A stretch of 40,552 nucleotides of DNA, from assembly GCA_013205435.1 (NCBI GenBank), contig JABMMX010000056.1, positions 1 to 40,552 of the forward strand. Direction: 5' to 3'. Under the pieces are notes generated by a model that was given only the letters and a program-made list of their open reading frames with translations, was not told where the DNA came from and made no database searches. How positions within the stretch are numbered: position 1 is the stretch's first letter; each line of letters opens with the position of its first letter. This DNA comes from Deltaproteobacteria bacterium (GTDB taxonomy: Bacteria > Myxococcota_A > Bradymonadia > REDH01). This document shows positions 1 through 8,924 of the stretch, one piece after another. A program made the position numbers and the translations under genes.

Positions 1-2
1 CG

Positions 3-428
3 GCGCTGGCCGTGCTCGCCGACCATGGCATGCTGGCAGACAGCCTCATCACCGCCTTCGGCGAGGCCTCACTCACAGCCTGCCGCAGCGCCGGCTTCCG
101 AGGCGATCTGGGCCTTCTCATTGGCTCCGAAAGCCTCGCGCTCCGCCAGCGGGCCTTCGAGGCATGGCCCTTCGCCGCCATTGAACGCACGGGAGCCTCA
201 TCGCTCTCCATTCACCACCGTCTCGCCCATCCGCTCCTCCGCAGGGAGCTCCGCCGACGGGGCCTCGGGCTCTACCTCTGGATGAGCATGAAGGATGAGC
301 ACAGCCCCGAACCGCAGCGCGCGCTGCGATACAAGGCGGCGGCGCAGCTCGGCGCGAAGGGGCTCATCGTCGGTCGCATCCCCGAGGTGCGAAGCTGCCT
401 CGACGCCGCCGGCTTCAAGACTTCGTAA
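3..428 (+). CDS. Glycerophosphodiester phosphodiesterase family protein, C-terminal part
   Basis: The reading frame is open at the window edge, so only the C-terminal ~140 residues are present. The tail resembles the end of the GDPD TIM barrel: a Ser/Phe-containing strand near the start (DSLITAFGE), a segment ending SSLSIHHRLAHPLLRREL, a strand GLGLYLWMSM in the place of the usual 'vyvWTvN', and a final GAKGLIVGRIPEV that matches the usual 'gvDGIiTDrP' position. The Asp normally seen there is replaced (KGLIVGR). The catalytic N-terminal His/Glu residues lie outside the window, so activity cannot be judged. The 3' end overlaps the convergent downstream gene by 14 bp. Family assignment rests on pattern only. 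Confidence 0.6.
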   Translation, partial: ALAVLADHGMLADSLITAFGEASLTACRSAGFRGDLGLLIGSESLALRQRAFEAWPFAAIERTGASSLSIHHRLAHPLLRRELRRRGLGLYLWMSMKDEHSPEPQRALRYKAAAQLGAKGLIVGRIPEVRSCLDAAGFKTS

Positions 429-867
429 AGCGGTCCACGAGCTGTCCGACACCGGGCAGCGCCTCTTTCACATGCTTTTCGCCCATGGAGCGCAGGGCCT
501 CGTAGGTCTTGCGAAGCACAGCATTGTCCGTCTTCCGAGCGCGGGCATCGGTGATCGACAGCAGTGCATTGGCTGATCTGTCGCCCCGCGACGAGAGGAA
601 GCCGCCAAACCCTGAAGCCGTAGGGGCCGCCGCATACTCGGCATGCAGCGGCGCGATCGCGCCGGCGAACTCAGGCAGCAGACCGTCGACCACATCGTGA
701 ATCATGCGGCCGTTCTTGAGCCCGCGCACCGCCTTGAAGCCCTGCTTGATCGCAAAGCCGCTGATGCCGCCCTTCGACTCGACTTCCCGCTCTACCAGCG
801 CAACCGTGGCATCTACCACCTGCCGGCGAACCGCTGCATCTCCGATGACCTCTGTCAGTACCTTCAT
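415..867 (-). CDS. DUF6918-like conserved hypothetical protein
   Basis: This 150-residue protein has no signal peptide or membrane segment. It looks like the small DUF6918 group: an N-terminal helix with VVDATVALVEREVESKGGISGFAIKQGFKAV, then GRMIHDVVDGLLPEFAGAIAPL, and a C-terminal helical half ending GVGQLVDRF. The function of that family is unknown. The start is well supported, because a GGGAGAGAGG stretch lies just upstream of the ATG at 867. Its stop lies inside the 3' end of the convergent GDPD-like gene (14-bp overlap). It is probably cytoplasmic. The family name is recalled from pattern and would need a profile search. Confidence 0.7.
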   Translation of the reverse strand: MKVLTEVIGDAAVRRQVVDATVALVEREVESKGGISGFAIKQGFKAVRGLKNGRMIHDVVDGLLPEFAGAIAPLHAEYAAAPTASGFGGFLSSRGDRSANALLSITDARARKTDNAVLRKTYEALRSMGEKHVKEALPGVGQLVDRFTKS

Positions 868-905
868 CGCCTCTCTCCCTTCCAGACGGGCCAGTGCCTC
901 GCCAG

Positions 906-1385
906 CTACTCCGGCTGCTGCACCAAGGCCACAACCACACGAAGCCGAGAACCTACACCATCAACATTCAAAAGCAGGTTCTCCGTCCGCTCAGGGCAAA
1001 CGCGTAGTGTTGCCACCCCCTTCTTGCCCTCATCGGCCATCCGCTCCACGAAGTCTTCATCGAGGAGCGCGAGACGAATCTCGCTGCGCCGGTCCTCTGC
1101 CACAGCCATCGCGCGATAGCAGCGCCCTTGCGCCAGAATCATCGGGAACTCCGCGATCTCCCGCGCCGAGAGTTCGACCTGAACCGGCCCCAGCAGGTCG
1201 TGATGATCTACATAGCTGCCCTTTCGCACCTCATCATAGGCAAGTTCGGGCAGCCGGTCTGGCGGCGCCCCCGTCTGGAACGAGTAGGTTTGCACCCTCC
1301 CGCAGCCAACCGCTAAGGCAGCCGCGAGTACCATCATCCCGACCTGAAGGAGGAGGCGATGCGGCATCCTGTTCCAAAGATTCAT
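906..1385 (-). CDS. Predicted lipoprotein of unknown function
   Basis: This 159-residue protein starts with a type II signal peptide: basic n-region (MPHRLL), hydrophobic core and lipobox AVGC with Cys28. The mature part is about 130 residues, with no repeat or recognised domain. It is rich in short beta-strand-like stretches (GPVQVELSAREIAEF, SEIRLALLDEDFV, TLRVCPERTENLLLNVDGV). The ATG at 1385 has AAAGGA about 7 nt upstream. The ATG at 1367 would also give a good signal peptide. Either start overlaps the 5' end of the divergent phosphatase gene at 1359. The membrane leaflet of the final product is unknown. Confidence 0.75.
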   Translation of the reverse strand: MNLWNRMPHRLLLQVGMMVLAAALAVGCGRVQTYSFQTGAPPDRLPELAYDEVRKGSYVDHHDLLGPVQVELSAREIAEFPMILAQGRCYRAMAVAEDRRSEIRLALLDEDFVERMADEGKKGVATLRVCPERTENLLLNVDGVGSRLRVVVALVQQPE

Positions 1386-1859
1386 GTTCTCGTCCTTTGC
1401 AAGGGCAACATCTGCAGGTCACCGCTCCTCGAAGGTCTGCTACAGCACCGCGCAGGGATTTCAAACCTCACGGCAAATTACCACTTCGATAGCGCCGGAA
1501 CCTCTGCTTTTCACCGTGGCGAACCGCCCGACCCGAGGAGCATCGAGGTTGCAGCGCGCGCCAACATCTATATCAGTCACCAGCGCTCGCGACCACTGTC
1601 GATCGAAGACCTCCGCCGATTCGACTTCATCGTCGCCATGGATCGCGCCAACCGGCGCTTCGTCATCGAACTCGGCGCCTTCCCCGACGAACGCCTGCTG
1701 CTGGCGCGCCACTTCGACCCGGAGGCCAGCGAACACGATGTCCCAGACCCCTGGTACGGCGGGCCTGGCGGATTCGAAGAGGTCTTCGCCATGCTCGACC
1801 GCGCCACCGTGCCGCTTCTCGACCACTTCGCGACGCTCGGCGCTCGGTCCCGTCCGTAG
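1359..1859 (+). CDS. Low-molecular-weight protein tyrosine phosphatase
   Basis: This 166-residue cytoplasmic phosphatase should hydrolyse phosphotyrosine (or arginine phosphate in some family members). The P-loop C-X5-R-S is present as CKGNICRS (Cys14, Arg20), in the usual place right after the first strand HVLVL. The general-acid loop is DPWYGG near residue 130, and SAGTSAF with its downstream helix is also typical. An AGGAGG box about 5 nt upstream of the ATG at 1359 fixes the start. Family length is about 150-165, so the gene is complete. It runs head-to-head into the lipoprotein gene on the other strand (27-bp overlap), so its promoter must lie within that gene. In several bacteria this family regulates tyrosine kinases of polysaccharide export, but no such kinase is visible here. 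Confidence 0.93.
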   Translation: MRHPVPKIHVLVLCKGNICRSPLLEGLLQHRAGISNLTANYHFDSAGTSAFHRGEPPDPRSIEVAARANIYISHQRSRPLSIEDLRRFDFIVAMDRANRRFVIELGAFPDERLLLARHFDPEASEHDVPDPWYGGPGGFEEVFAMLDRATVPLLDHFATLGARSRP

Positions 1860-1893
1860 CGCAAAAATCCCAGCGGAAACGAGCCCGCCCAGC

Positions 1894-4800
1894 CTACTGC
1901 AACAGCATGTTGTAGAGCAGCTCGAGGCCGCCATTGCCTAGGTTGCCGCCACGCAGCGTCAGCCGTAGCGAGTCGGCCCCGAGGCGGACGACGATCCAGT
2001 CCAGTGCAACCTCAAAGTCGTTCTCATCCTCCGCAGCCTGCGGAATGTAGATGCCCGAGACGAAGAGATTCTCGGCGATATACTTGCCGCCTTCCACCCG
2101 TGAGACCGCACGGCCCGTCTGCGCGTCGCTCTCGATCGTCAGGGAGTCCACACCCACGCCCGGCAGCCGGTCGCTCAGCAACCCGATGAAGAGGCTGCCG
2201 GCGGTTGCGAGCGCCTGTTGCTGCGCCGCTACTGCGTCGCCGCTGGCGCTCTCCTCTCGCGCGATCGGGCGGCCCGTCAGAAGCACAAAAAGCACATCCT
2301 CCTGCGGCATCGCCGGGTCGGAGGCAAACCGCACCACGGGTGCGGAGGCCGTCCCCGTCACCGCCAACGTCACGCTCGGGCTCCCCGTCGTCGCCGGCGG
2401 CAGATTCACGGCCACCTGCGCGCTCAGTGTATGCGCCGCCTGAATGTCGAGCACGGCATCCATGGGGTTCTCGCCGACGCCGTCAAAGCTGATGAGCCCG
2501 CGCCGGATCGCAAACGACTTGCCCGCGAACCGGATGGTTCCCTCGGGCAGCGTCACGGTCCCCACGGGCACGATGCTGTCGCCCGCAACCGTGACATCAA
2601 GCCCGATCTTGTACTCGAGATCTGCATAGGTGTGCTCAACCCGGTTGCTTCCCGTCGTCTCCACATGCAGGCGGATGGGCACCGAAGCAACGCCCCGTGA
2701 GGCGCCCGATGCATCAGCCAGGAGCGCCGGTTTGCGCTTGCCGATCTGATCCGTTGCTACATCCTCCCCCACAAAGAAGACGCCTGCGCCAGCCGTCGTT
2801 GGGCCATACTCGGCCGCGTTCGCATACTCGGGAACCGCAATCTTGCTGTCGCGGATAACCGTGCTCGCGGTCCAGCCGGCAGCAGCGCGGTTGGCCGCCG
2901 ATTCGACCTTCGCTGTCACGAAGATCGCTGTTCCCTTCGGCGCCGTGACCAAGAAGTTCTTGAGCGCCACAGAGAGCTTCGCCGAGGCCGGCTCCAGCCC
3001 GGCCAGCACCACGTGACCCGACGCTCGAAGCGACGACCCCGACTCCTGCACCGAGAGCTGCCGCAGCTCCACCCTACCCGGCTCGAAGACCACCTCCGCC
3101 GTTGCATTCTCTACCCGCCGATGCAGCGCCGCCAGCGTCACTCCAAGTGCTGTCACGCTTGCGGCACCCTCCACCACCGGCGCCGCCATCGAACCACTCA
3201 CCTTCAGATCGGCCGTGAGCAGCCCAACCAGGTCGCTCGCCTGGCTGCCGAGCAGCGCGTTGCTTGCGACCGAGGCCAGCGGAACCTCCACACCGTGCAG
3301 CGAAGCCTCCATCGGCCAGCGCAGCGGCTCAGGGCGCTCGCCCTTCGACAGAAAGTCCATCCAGGCACCGTTCGGCACATTCCACGCAACCTCGTAGGAG
3401 AGCGGCGAGCTCACGGCCAACTCCGCCTCCCTCTGCTCACCGCAGATCGTGCCCGAGACGGCCACCCTCGCGGAGGTCGCCGAGAACTCGACCCCCACGT
3501 CGGCGCGCCTGGAGTTCTCCGAGGAGAGGCCCCGCAGGACTGCTCGTCCGCGCAGGCGTGGGGCGACGAGATTACCCGTGACATCAAGGTAGCCCGAGGC
3601 CGTCCCGCTCACCTTTCGCAGCGCAGGAACCACGAGCCCGAGACGCGTGAGAGAGACCGGTTCGAACTGCGCCCGAAGCTCCAGTGGGCGTGTGGCGCGC
3701 ACCGCCGTGTCAAGCAGCTCCGCCAGCGGCGCGGCAATCGAGCCCGCAACCTCCGCCAGCGGTTCGCCGCCGTAGGCCACGCTCGCTGCCACCTCCGTCG
3801 TCCTGTCGGCTTGAAGCGAGAGCGAGCCGTCAACGGCTTCCAAGCCCTGCACCGTGAGCCCTGCCACCTCGCCGTACGCCTCGAGCATGGGACGTCCGGT
3901 ACGGTTATCCCAGCGCAAAGACCCTCCGACGGTGCCAGAGATGAGGCCGAGCAGGGTGCGGAGCGAGGCGGGAAGCAGCGCAACGTCGAGGGGCTCCAGC
4001 TTCAGGCTGAAGTCTCCCTTCGCGGCCGACAGCATCGCCGGCGCCTTCACCGGGTCGCGCAGCGCCGCGCGTAAGTCGATGGCCAGCGCCGTCGACAGCG
4101 TCGCCGTGCGGCGGCCCTGCCAATCTACCTCTGCGCGCGCCTGAACGCTCGGGCCGCCTGCCCCCGCGGCCACATAGGCGATACCGGCCGTCGTCGTGAT
4201 CCCGTCGAACCGCACAGTAACACCGTGCTGCGACACGGTGCCGCCAAGGCCCTCGCCCGTGAGTGCGCCGGTCACATCGAGCGCGTCGAGCCGACCCCGA
4301 ACCGTGCCCTCGCCACGCAGACTCCCCGCCACCTCCGTCACGGGCAGGCCCGCTGCTGCCGCAAAGGGAGCGAGCGCGAGCGGCTCTAGCTTCCAGTGCG
4401 CCTCCATCGGCCGACGCGCCGACCAGACCAGCTGCCCCGTCCCGCTATCCACCGTCACAGGCAGTTCACAGCTCGCCGACAGCCGCGACGCATCGCCGTC
4501 CGACAGCCCGAATTCGGCGCGCATCCGACCCGGGGCATAGTTCGCCGTAAGCTTCGCTCCGTAGGGCCCGAGTCCGCGCGCCGAGATCTCGCTCAGACCG
4601 ACGGTCAGCTGACCGGTCGGCGCGCTGAGGCTGCCGCTCAATCCCGCGTCGAGATCCAGGAACCCCGCGAAGTCTCCCACGCTCTGCTCACCCGCCAAGG
4701 CCAGTGCAAGCGCCCGCAGGTCGACCCGCTTCGCCGTAAGCTGTCCCGCAAGCGCGCCCGACTCCTCCCACGAGCCGCTCGCCTCCACCAGGCCCGGACC

Positions 4801-6747
4801 AACCGCGAGTTGCAGCGGCGCGAGCGAAAACCCCACGGGCCGCAGCCCATCCGCCAGCGTCACGCCTGCACGCCCTTCGCCCACCAGGTTGACCGCCAGC
4901 TGCCCGCGCGCAGCAGAGAAGCTCCGCAGCCGAACCGCGACCTCCTCCTCCGCCAGCGATGCCCCTGCCGCCAGTTCGAGCGAAAGGCCGCCGGCCGCGC
5001 CACCCGAAACCGACAGGTCGAGTTCACGCCCAACCAGCCGCGCTTTGAGCTTCGTGCGACCCTCGCGCAGCCCTCCCACCTGCACCTGCTCAAGCTGCAG
5101 CGATGCATCCAGCGGGACCTGCGCGCCTGCCTCCTTGTTTACCAGCAGCGCCAACCGTCCCACCTGCTTCTCGCCGGCTGCGAGCCGATCGCCACGCAGC
5201 GCCAGCGCCACCTTGAGCTCCGGCCCGAGCTGCGCCCAGAGCTGCTGCGGGCTTCTCTTGGCGAGCGCCGAGAGTTCGTTCAGCGGCAACAATGCCTCGG
5301 CATCCAGCCGCAGCTCCGCTCCGCCCGACAGCCGCCCCACCGAGCGAGGAACCCAGGGCTCAGCCGAAGCAACATCGGGCACCGAGGCGCGCAGATGAAC
5401 CGTAACCCGACCCTCACGATCAAGACTGCCTGAGCCATCAAGCTCTCCGCCCAGCGCCGCGGCGCTCAGGTCGGTCACAACTGCGCGTCCATCCTGCACG
5501 GTGATGTTCCCGTAGGCTCGCTCCAACGGCAGCCCCGCAAGCAGGCTCGGGCCCACATCCAATTCCACCCGCGCCTTCATGCTCGACGCTGCAAAACCTG
5601 CCCCTTCGACCAAGAGTCGCGCGGTTAGATTCGACCCCGGCCCCGGCAGCTCAATCCATTCTTGCGGACGCAGATGCTGCGCCACCAACGAGCCGCCGTA
5701 GCGCGGCAGCGCGGCATCGCGCAGGTCGACCCAGCCGTCAAAGACCACCGGCTCCCCCACAGAGGCAGCCTCTAGATGAATGCCCACCCGCGACGCCGGT
5801 CCGCCGACCCGCGCCGACAGCTGCAGCGGTCCTCGGAGCTTCAGCCCCGGCACCAGTTCTGCCGCCAACTCAGGCGAGATGTTCCCCTTCGGTAACGAGA
5901 TCTCCACCCTCCCGAATGGCTCGCCCGCCTCGGTCGCCGGCGTCACCTGCACTCGAAAACCGAACAGCTCCGTGTCGCTCACGGCCAGCCTGCTCACCAC
6001 CGCGCGGAGCCCCGACACATCGTTGAGCAGGCTCATCTGGCGGAGCTCCAACGGCAACTCTGCCTTTACCCCGCCCACACGCCAGCGCAGGCCGAGCCGC
6101 TCCAGTTCAAACGCTGCGGCGCGGTCGCGCGACACTGTGGCCGCGCCCGAAAGCGTGAGCTGCCGAAGCGCCACCACCCGGGCGAGCCCGTTCCGACCGT
6201 CGCGAATCGACAGGCTGCTCCCATCCACCTTCAGCGCCTCTACCGAGACCGAAACCGGCAGCCGCTCGGTGCTCGGCGCGGATGGCGTGAACAGCCGGCC
6301 GATGTTGAGACCCCCGTCGGCCTCGATCACACCGTCCGCCTCGAACCCTTCGACCGCAAGCTCCGTCACCACCAGCCGCCGGCTGAGCAGCGGCAAGATG
6401 CGGTAGTTAACCCGTACCTTTGCGACCTTCACAACCGCCACGCCGCTGCCGTCCTCCAGCGCGATCCCCGACAGCTCAAGCGGGCCCCAGAGCGAGCCCG
6501 ATAGCCCGCCCAGACGCATCCGTCCGCCGGCCATCGACCCCGTCACCGCCGAAGCCACCTCGTCGCTCACACGGCCCAGCAGCCAGGCACTCTGCGACGC
6601 CCAGGCAACCACCCCCGCGAGCAGCAGCGCCACCGCAGAAAGGAGCAGCAGGGCGCGACGGCGACGGACCACCTTGCGCGGCGAAACGGGCTCTGGCGGA
6701 GCCTCCAGCTCGGGCTCCGCCTGCGGCTCTGTGAGCAGGTCGCTCAA
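1894..6747 (-). CDS. tamB: TamB/DUF490 translocation and assembly module protein
   Basis: This 1617-residue protein is anchored by one N-terminal membrane helix (about residues 32-50, after the basic stretch RKVVRRRR). The long body is a series of amphipathic beta-strand repeats typical of AsmA/TamB bridge proteins. The last ~300 residues match the TamB C-terminal domain (VPVGTVTLPEGTIRFAGKSF, RRGLISFDG, EDVLFVLLTGRPI, and the end LGNGGLELLYNMLLQ). It is expected to span the periplasm and pair with the Omp85 encoded just upstream. I chose the TTG at 6747: its last two bases form the stop TGA of the upstream gene (TTGA), and GGAGAGG lies 4-5 nt upstream. A longer reading frame to 6885 exists, but it lies in the upstream gene and gives no sensible N-terminus. 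Confidence 0.93.
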   Translation of the reverse strand: MSDLLTEPQAEPELEAPPEPVSPRKVVRRRRALLLLSAVALLLAGVVAWASQSAWLLGRVSDEVASAVTGSMAGGRMRLGGLSGSLWGPLELSGIALEDGSGVAVVKVAKVRVNYRILPLLSRRLVVTELAVEGFEADGVIEADGGLNIGRLFTPSAPSTERLPVSVSVEALKVDGSSLSIRDGRNGLARVVALRQLTLSGAATVSRDRAAAFELERLGLRWRVGGVKAELPLELRQMSLLNDVSGLRAVVSRLAVSDTELFGFRVQVTPATEAGEPFGRVEISLPKGNISPELAAELVPGLKLRGPLQLSARVGGPASRVGIHLEAASVGEPVVFDGWVDLRDAALPRYGGSLVAQHLRPQEWIELPGPGSNLTARLLVEGAGFAASSMKARVELDVGPSLLAGLPLERAYGNITVQDGRAVVTDLSAAALGGELDGSGSLDREGRVTVHLRASVPDVASAEPWVPRSVGRLSGGAELRLDAEALLPLNELSALAKRSPQQLWAQLGPELKVALALRGDRLAAGEKQVGRLALLVNKEAGAQVPLDASLQLEQVQVGGLREGRTKLKARLVGRELDLSVSGGAAGGLSLELAAGASLAEEEVAVRLRSFSAARGQLAVNLVGEGRAGVTLADGLRPVGFSLAPLQLAVGPGLVEASGSWEESGALAGQLTAKRVDLRALALALAGEQSVGDFAGFLDLDAGLSGSLSAPTGQLTVGLSEISARGLGPYGAKLTANYAPGRMRAEFGLSDGDASRLSASCELPVTVDSGTGQLVWSARRPMEAHWKLEPLALAPFAAAAGLPVTEVAGSLRGEGTVRGRLDALDVTGALTGEGLGGTVSQHGVTVRFDGITTTAGIAYVAAGAGGPSVQARAEVDWQGRRTATLSTALAIDLRAALRDPVKAPAMLSAAKGDFSLKLEPLDVALLPASLRTLLGLISGTVGGSLRWDNRTGRPMLEAYGEVAGLTVQGLEAVDGSLSLQADRTTEVAASVAYGGEPLAEVAGSIAAPLAELLDTAVRATRPLELRAQFEPVSLTRLGLVVPALRKVSGTASGYLDVTGNLVAPRLRGRAVLRGLSSENSRRADVGVEFSATSARVAVSGTICGEQREAELAVSSPLSYEVAWNVPNGAWMDFLSKGERPEPLRWPMEASLHGVEVPLASVASNALLGSQASDLVGLLTADLKVSGSMAAPVVEGAASVTALGVTLAALHRRVENATAEVVFEPGRVELRQLSVQESGSSLRASGHVVLAGLEPASAKLSVALKNFLVTAPKGTAIFVTAKVESAANRAAAGWTASTVIRDSKIAVPEYANAAEYGPTTAGAGVFFVGEDVATDQIGKRKPALLADASGASRGVASVPIRLHVETTGSNRVEHTYADLEYKIGLDVTVAGDSIVPVGTVTLPEGTIRFAGKSFAIRRGLISFDGVGENPMDAVLDIQAAHTLSAQVAVNLPPATTGSPSVTLAVTGTASAPVVRFASDPAMPQEDVLFVLLTGRPIAREESASGDAVAAQQQALATAGSLFIGLLSDRLPGVGVDSLTIESDAQTGRAVSRVEGGKYIAENLFVSGIYIPQAAEDENDFEVALDWIVVRLGADSLRLTLRGGNLGNGGLELLYNMLLQ

Positions 6748-8924
6748 AACGCCTCTCCGAAGGCCATGAAGATGCTCACCCGATCGAGCGGCGCATAGCT
6801 TGCAGGGTCGGTGAGCCGGTAACCGAGATCGAAGCGGAGCGGTCCGATCGGTGTAGCAAGCCGCAGGCCGCTGCCGATGGCCCACTGCGTCCCTTCGTCG
6901 TCAGGCGCGAGCGCAAAGTCGGAGCTCCCGCGCCCCACGCCGCCGCCATCCACGAACAGCGTGCCGTAGAGCCACCGCTTCCCAATCTCGCCGCGGAGCT
7001 CCACATTGCCCAGCCACGATGCGTACCCGCCGACGGGCACCGCCGAACAACGCTCCGAGACCGTCGGGCGCATCAGGCAGCTCGGATCGTAGCTGACCGC
7101 TGCCCCCGTCACCGCAGTCACGCTCGATGGCTCCGCATAATCGTTCGGCCCGAGCCGCCCCTGCGGAAAGCCGCGCACGCTGTCGCCGCCGCCAAGATAG
7201 TAGCGCTCGGTGCGAGGTACGTCGGCGCCGCCAAGCTCCACGAGCAGCCCTGCCTTGGCCCGCGCGGCCAGTACGAGGCGCCGGTGCAGCGGCCTGAAGT
7301 AGCGGAACTCAGGCGTCATCCGGAGGTAACTCGTGTCGCCCACCAGCACGCTCTCCGACACCTTCCCCTCCACCTGCGCCAGGTAGCCGGAACGGGTCGC
7401 GAGCGGGTCGTCGCGCCGGTCGCGGCGGAGCGCCCACGTAACGGCGCCGAGGCTGAACTGGGCCGGCAGCTCGAGGCTCGACGAACCCGAGGCGCCATCG
7501 AGTTTGTCGTCTGGAATGAAGAACACATCCACCGCGTAGCCGAGGTCGGCCCGCAGCCAGCGGCCGAACTGGCGCGAGACCGAAACCTCCGCGCCAGGAT
7601 TCCGATAGGCATACCCGGGCTCGATGCCGGCATCGAACCGCACCGATGTCGACAGGTCGTAGGGGCTGCCGGCTAGCTGCGGCGTTACAAGCGCGGTCTT
7701 CACCGAGCCGATAAGGTCGTTCTGCGCTTCGACGGCATCAAGCTTCTCGGTCGAAAAGCCCAGCAGCGAGAAGCCGTTGGCCAGCCACGCATAGCCTAGC
7801 CGGCCCTCCACATCGACCCGATTGAGGGGCGCGAGCACGCCCCGCCAAAGGGCCGCACCCTTGGTGTAGGTCTCGGTCCGGCCCGTCTCGATGCCAGCGC
7901 CAATACCAAACTTCAACGTCGCAGCGGCCGACTCCGTGACCCTGATTCGGACCGCCACATTCGGGTCCATCGCACGCAGCTTCACGCCCTCGCCGGCTGC
8001 CACCTCGACGGCCTCGCCGATGGGTCTCGACGCAACGCGAACCTCCGCCCATGCCTGACCAGGATGCCGCAGCGAGACCTCGGCCCAGACGCTCTCGTCG
8101 AGCGCCGAGATGTCTGTCTCCGGCAGCACCGCCTCTACCTCCACAAGGCCAAAGACCGAGAGCCGGTAGAGGTCGAACTGGGCATCACGGAGCAGCGACT
8201 GCCGGAAGACCTCGCCACGCCGAATCTGGATGGACCGCGCGATGAGCGCGTCCGGAATTCGGCTGTTGCCCTCCACCTCCAGCCGCCCGAAAACACAGGC
8301 AGGACCGCGGTCCCAGAAGAAGTAGACCTGCACCTCATGGCTCTCGCGATGCACGAACGAGCGCGACTCCACCCGCGCATAGGCATACCCGTTCTCCTGC
8401 AGCCGTGTGCGGATGATCTGCGCCGTCCGCGCGAGATCCTGCTCGCTGAAACGACGGCCCCGCTCCACCGGCAGCCCCGCCAGCAGCACCCGCAGGTCAA
8501 CCTGCCCCACCGACCGCCGGTCGAACTGCACCTCCGAGATCAGGCTCGGCGCCCCCTCCTCCACCGTAAACCGGACATCGACCGACGGCTCATCTTTGCG
8601 CTCCGTCACCTCGAAGTCCGACACCTTCGCATCGAAGTAGCCGCGCGCGTGCAGGAAGGCCTCTACCCGCTGCACATCGGTCGCCACATCGTAGGGGCTG
8701 TAACGGCTCGGCGGCGTGAAGGGATTGTAGGCATCCTCCTGCGTCGCGAGAGCCTCCAGGATCTCCTCTTCGTCGAAGCTCTGCAGCCCCTCAAACCGGA
8801 CAGAGGCCACGCCGAGCTCGGTGCGACCCGGCATCGCGGGCGCCACGGGCCGGCAGCCCGTGAGCAGCACAAGCAACGCAACGGCCACCGATGCCCAACC
8901 CCACATGCGGTAGGCCTTCGTCAA
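6744..8924 (-). CDS. Omp85 outer-membrane protein of the TamA/TamL type with a lipoprotein signal
   Basis: This 726-residue protein has a type II signal peptide (MTKAYR, hydrophobic core, lipobox LTGC with Cys24). POTRA-type repeats follow (GVASVRFEGLQSFDEEEIL; SLISEVQFDRRS; VFGRLEVEGNSRIPDALI), then a 16-strand-type Omp85 barrel. The barrel carries the diagnostic L6 motif RGF (about residue 584, in GGGDSVRGF) and ends with FMAFGEAF, an aromatic terminal residue as in barrels recognised by BAM. The partner tamB follows with a TTGA stop/start overlap. The TTG at 8924 overlaps the stop of the upstream gene the same way and has GGTGGAG upstream. It also gives the basic n-region that the ATG at 8906 would lack. 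A lipidated N-terminus is not found in classical TamA but is known for TamL variants. Confidence 0.9.
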   Translation of the reverse strand: MTKAYRMWGWASVAVALLVLLTGCRPVAPAMPGRTELGVASVRFEGLQSFDEEEILEALATQEDAYNPFTPPSRYSPYDVATDVQRVEAFLHARGYFDAKVSDFEVTERKDEPSVDVRFTVEEGAPSLISEVQFDRRSVGQVDLRVLLAGLPVERGRRFSEQDLARTAQIIRTRLQENGYAYARVESRSFVHRESHEVQVYFFWDRGPACVFGRLEVEGNSRIPDALIARSIQIRRGEVFRQSLLRDAQFDLYRLSVFGLVEVEAVLPETDISALDESVWAEVSLRHPGQAWAEVRVASRPIGEAVEVAAGEGVKLRAMDPNVAVRIRVTESAAATLKFGIGAGIETGRTETYTKGAALWRGVLAPLNRVDVEGRLGYAWLANGFSLLGFSTEKLDAVEAQNDLIGSVKTALVTPQLAGSPYDLSTSVRFDAGIEPGYAYRNPGAEVSVSRQFGRWLRADLGYAVDVFFIPDDKLDGASGSSSLELPAQFSLGAVTWALRRDRRDDPLATRSGYLAQVEGKVSESVLVGDTSYLRMTPEFRYFRPLHRRLVLAARAKAGLLVELGGADVPRTERYYLGGGDSVRGFPQGRLGPNDYAEPSSVTAVTGAAVSYDPSCLMRPTVSERCSAVPVGGYASWLGNVELRGEIGKRWLYGTLFVDGGGVGRGSSDFALAPDDEGTQWAIGSGLRLATPIGPLRFDLGYRLTDPASYAPLDRVSIFMAFGEAF

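Noticed and set aside
3013-4074. A 353-codon open frame antisense to tamB
   Set aside because: It is Arg/His/Gln-rich without domain pattern, inside a clear tamB reading frame.
6748-6885. An N-terminal extension of TamB to an ATG at 6885
   Set aside because: The extension lies wholly in the Omp85 gene, has Arg/Cys/His-rich shadow composition, and the TTG at 6747 has a good ribosome site.
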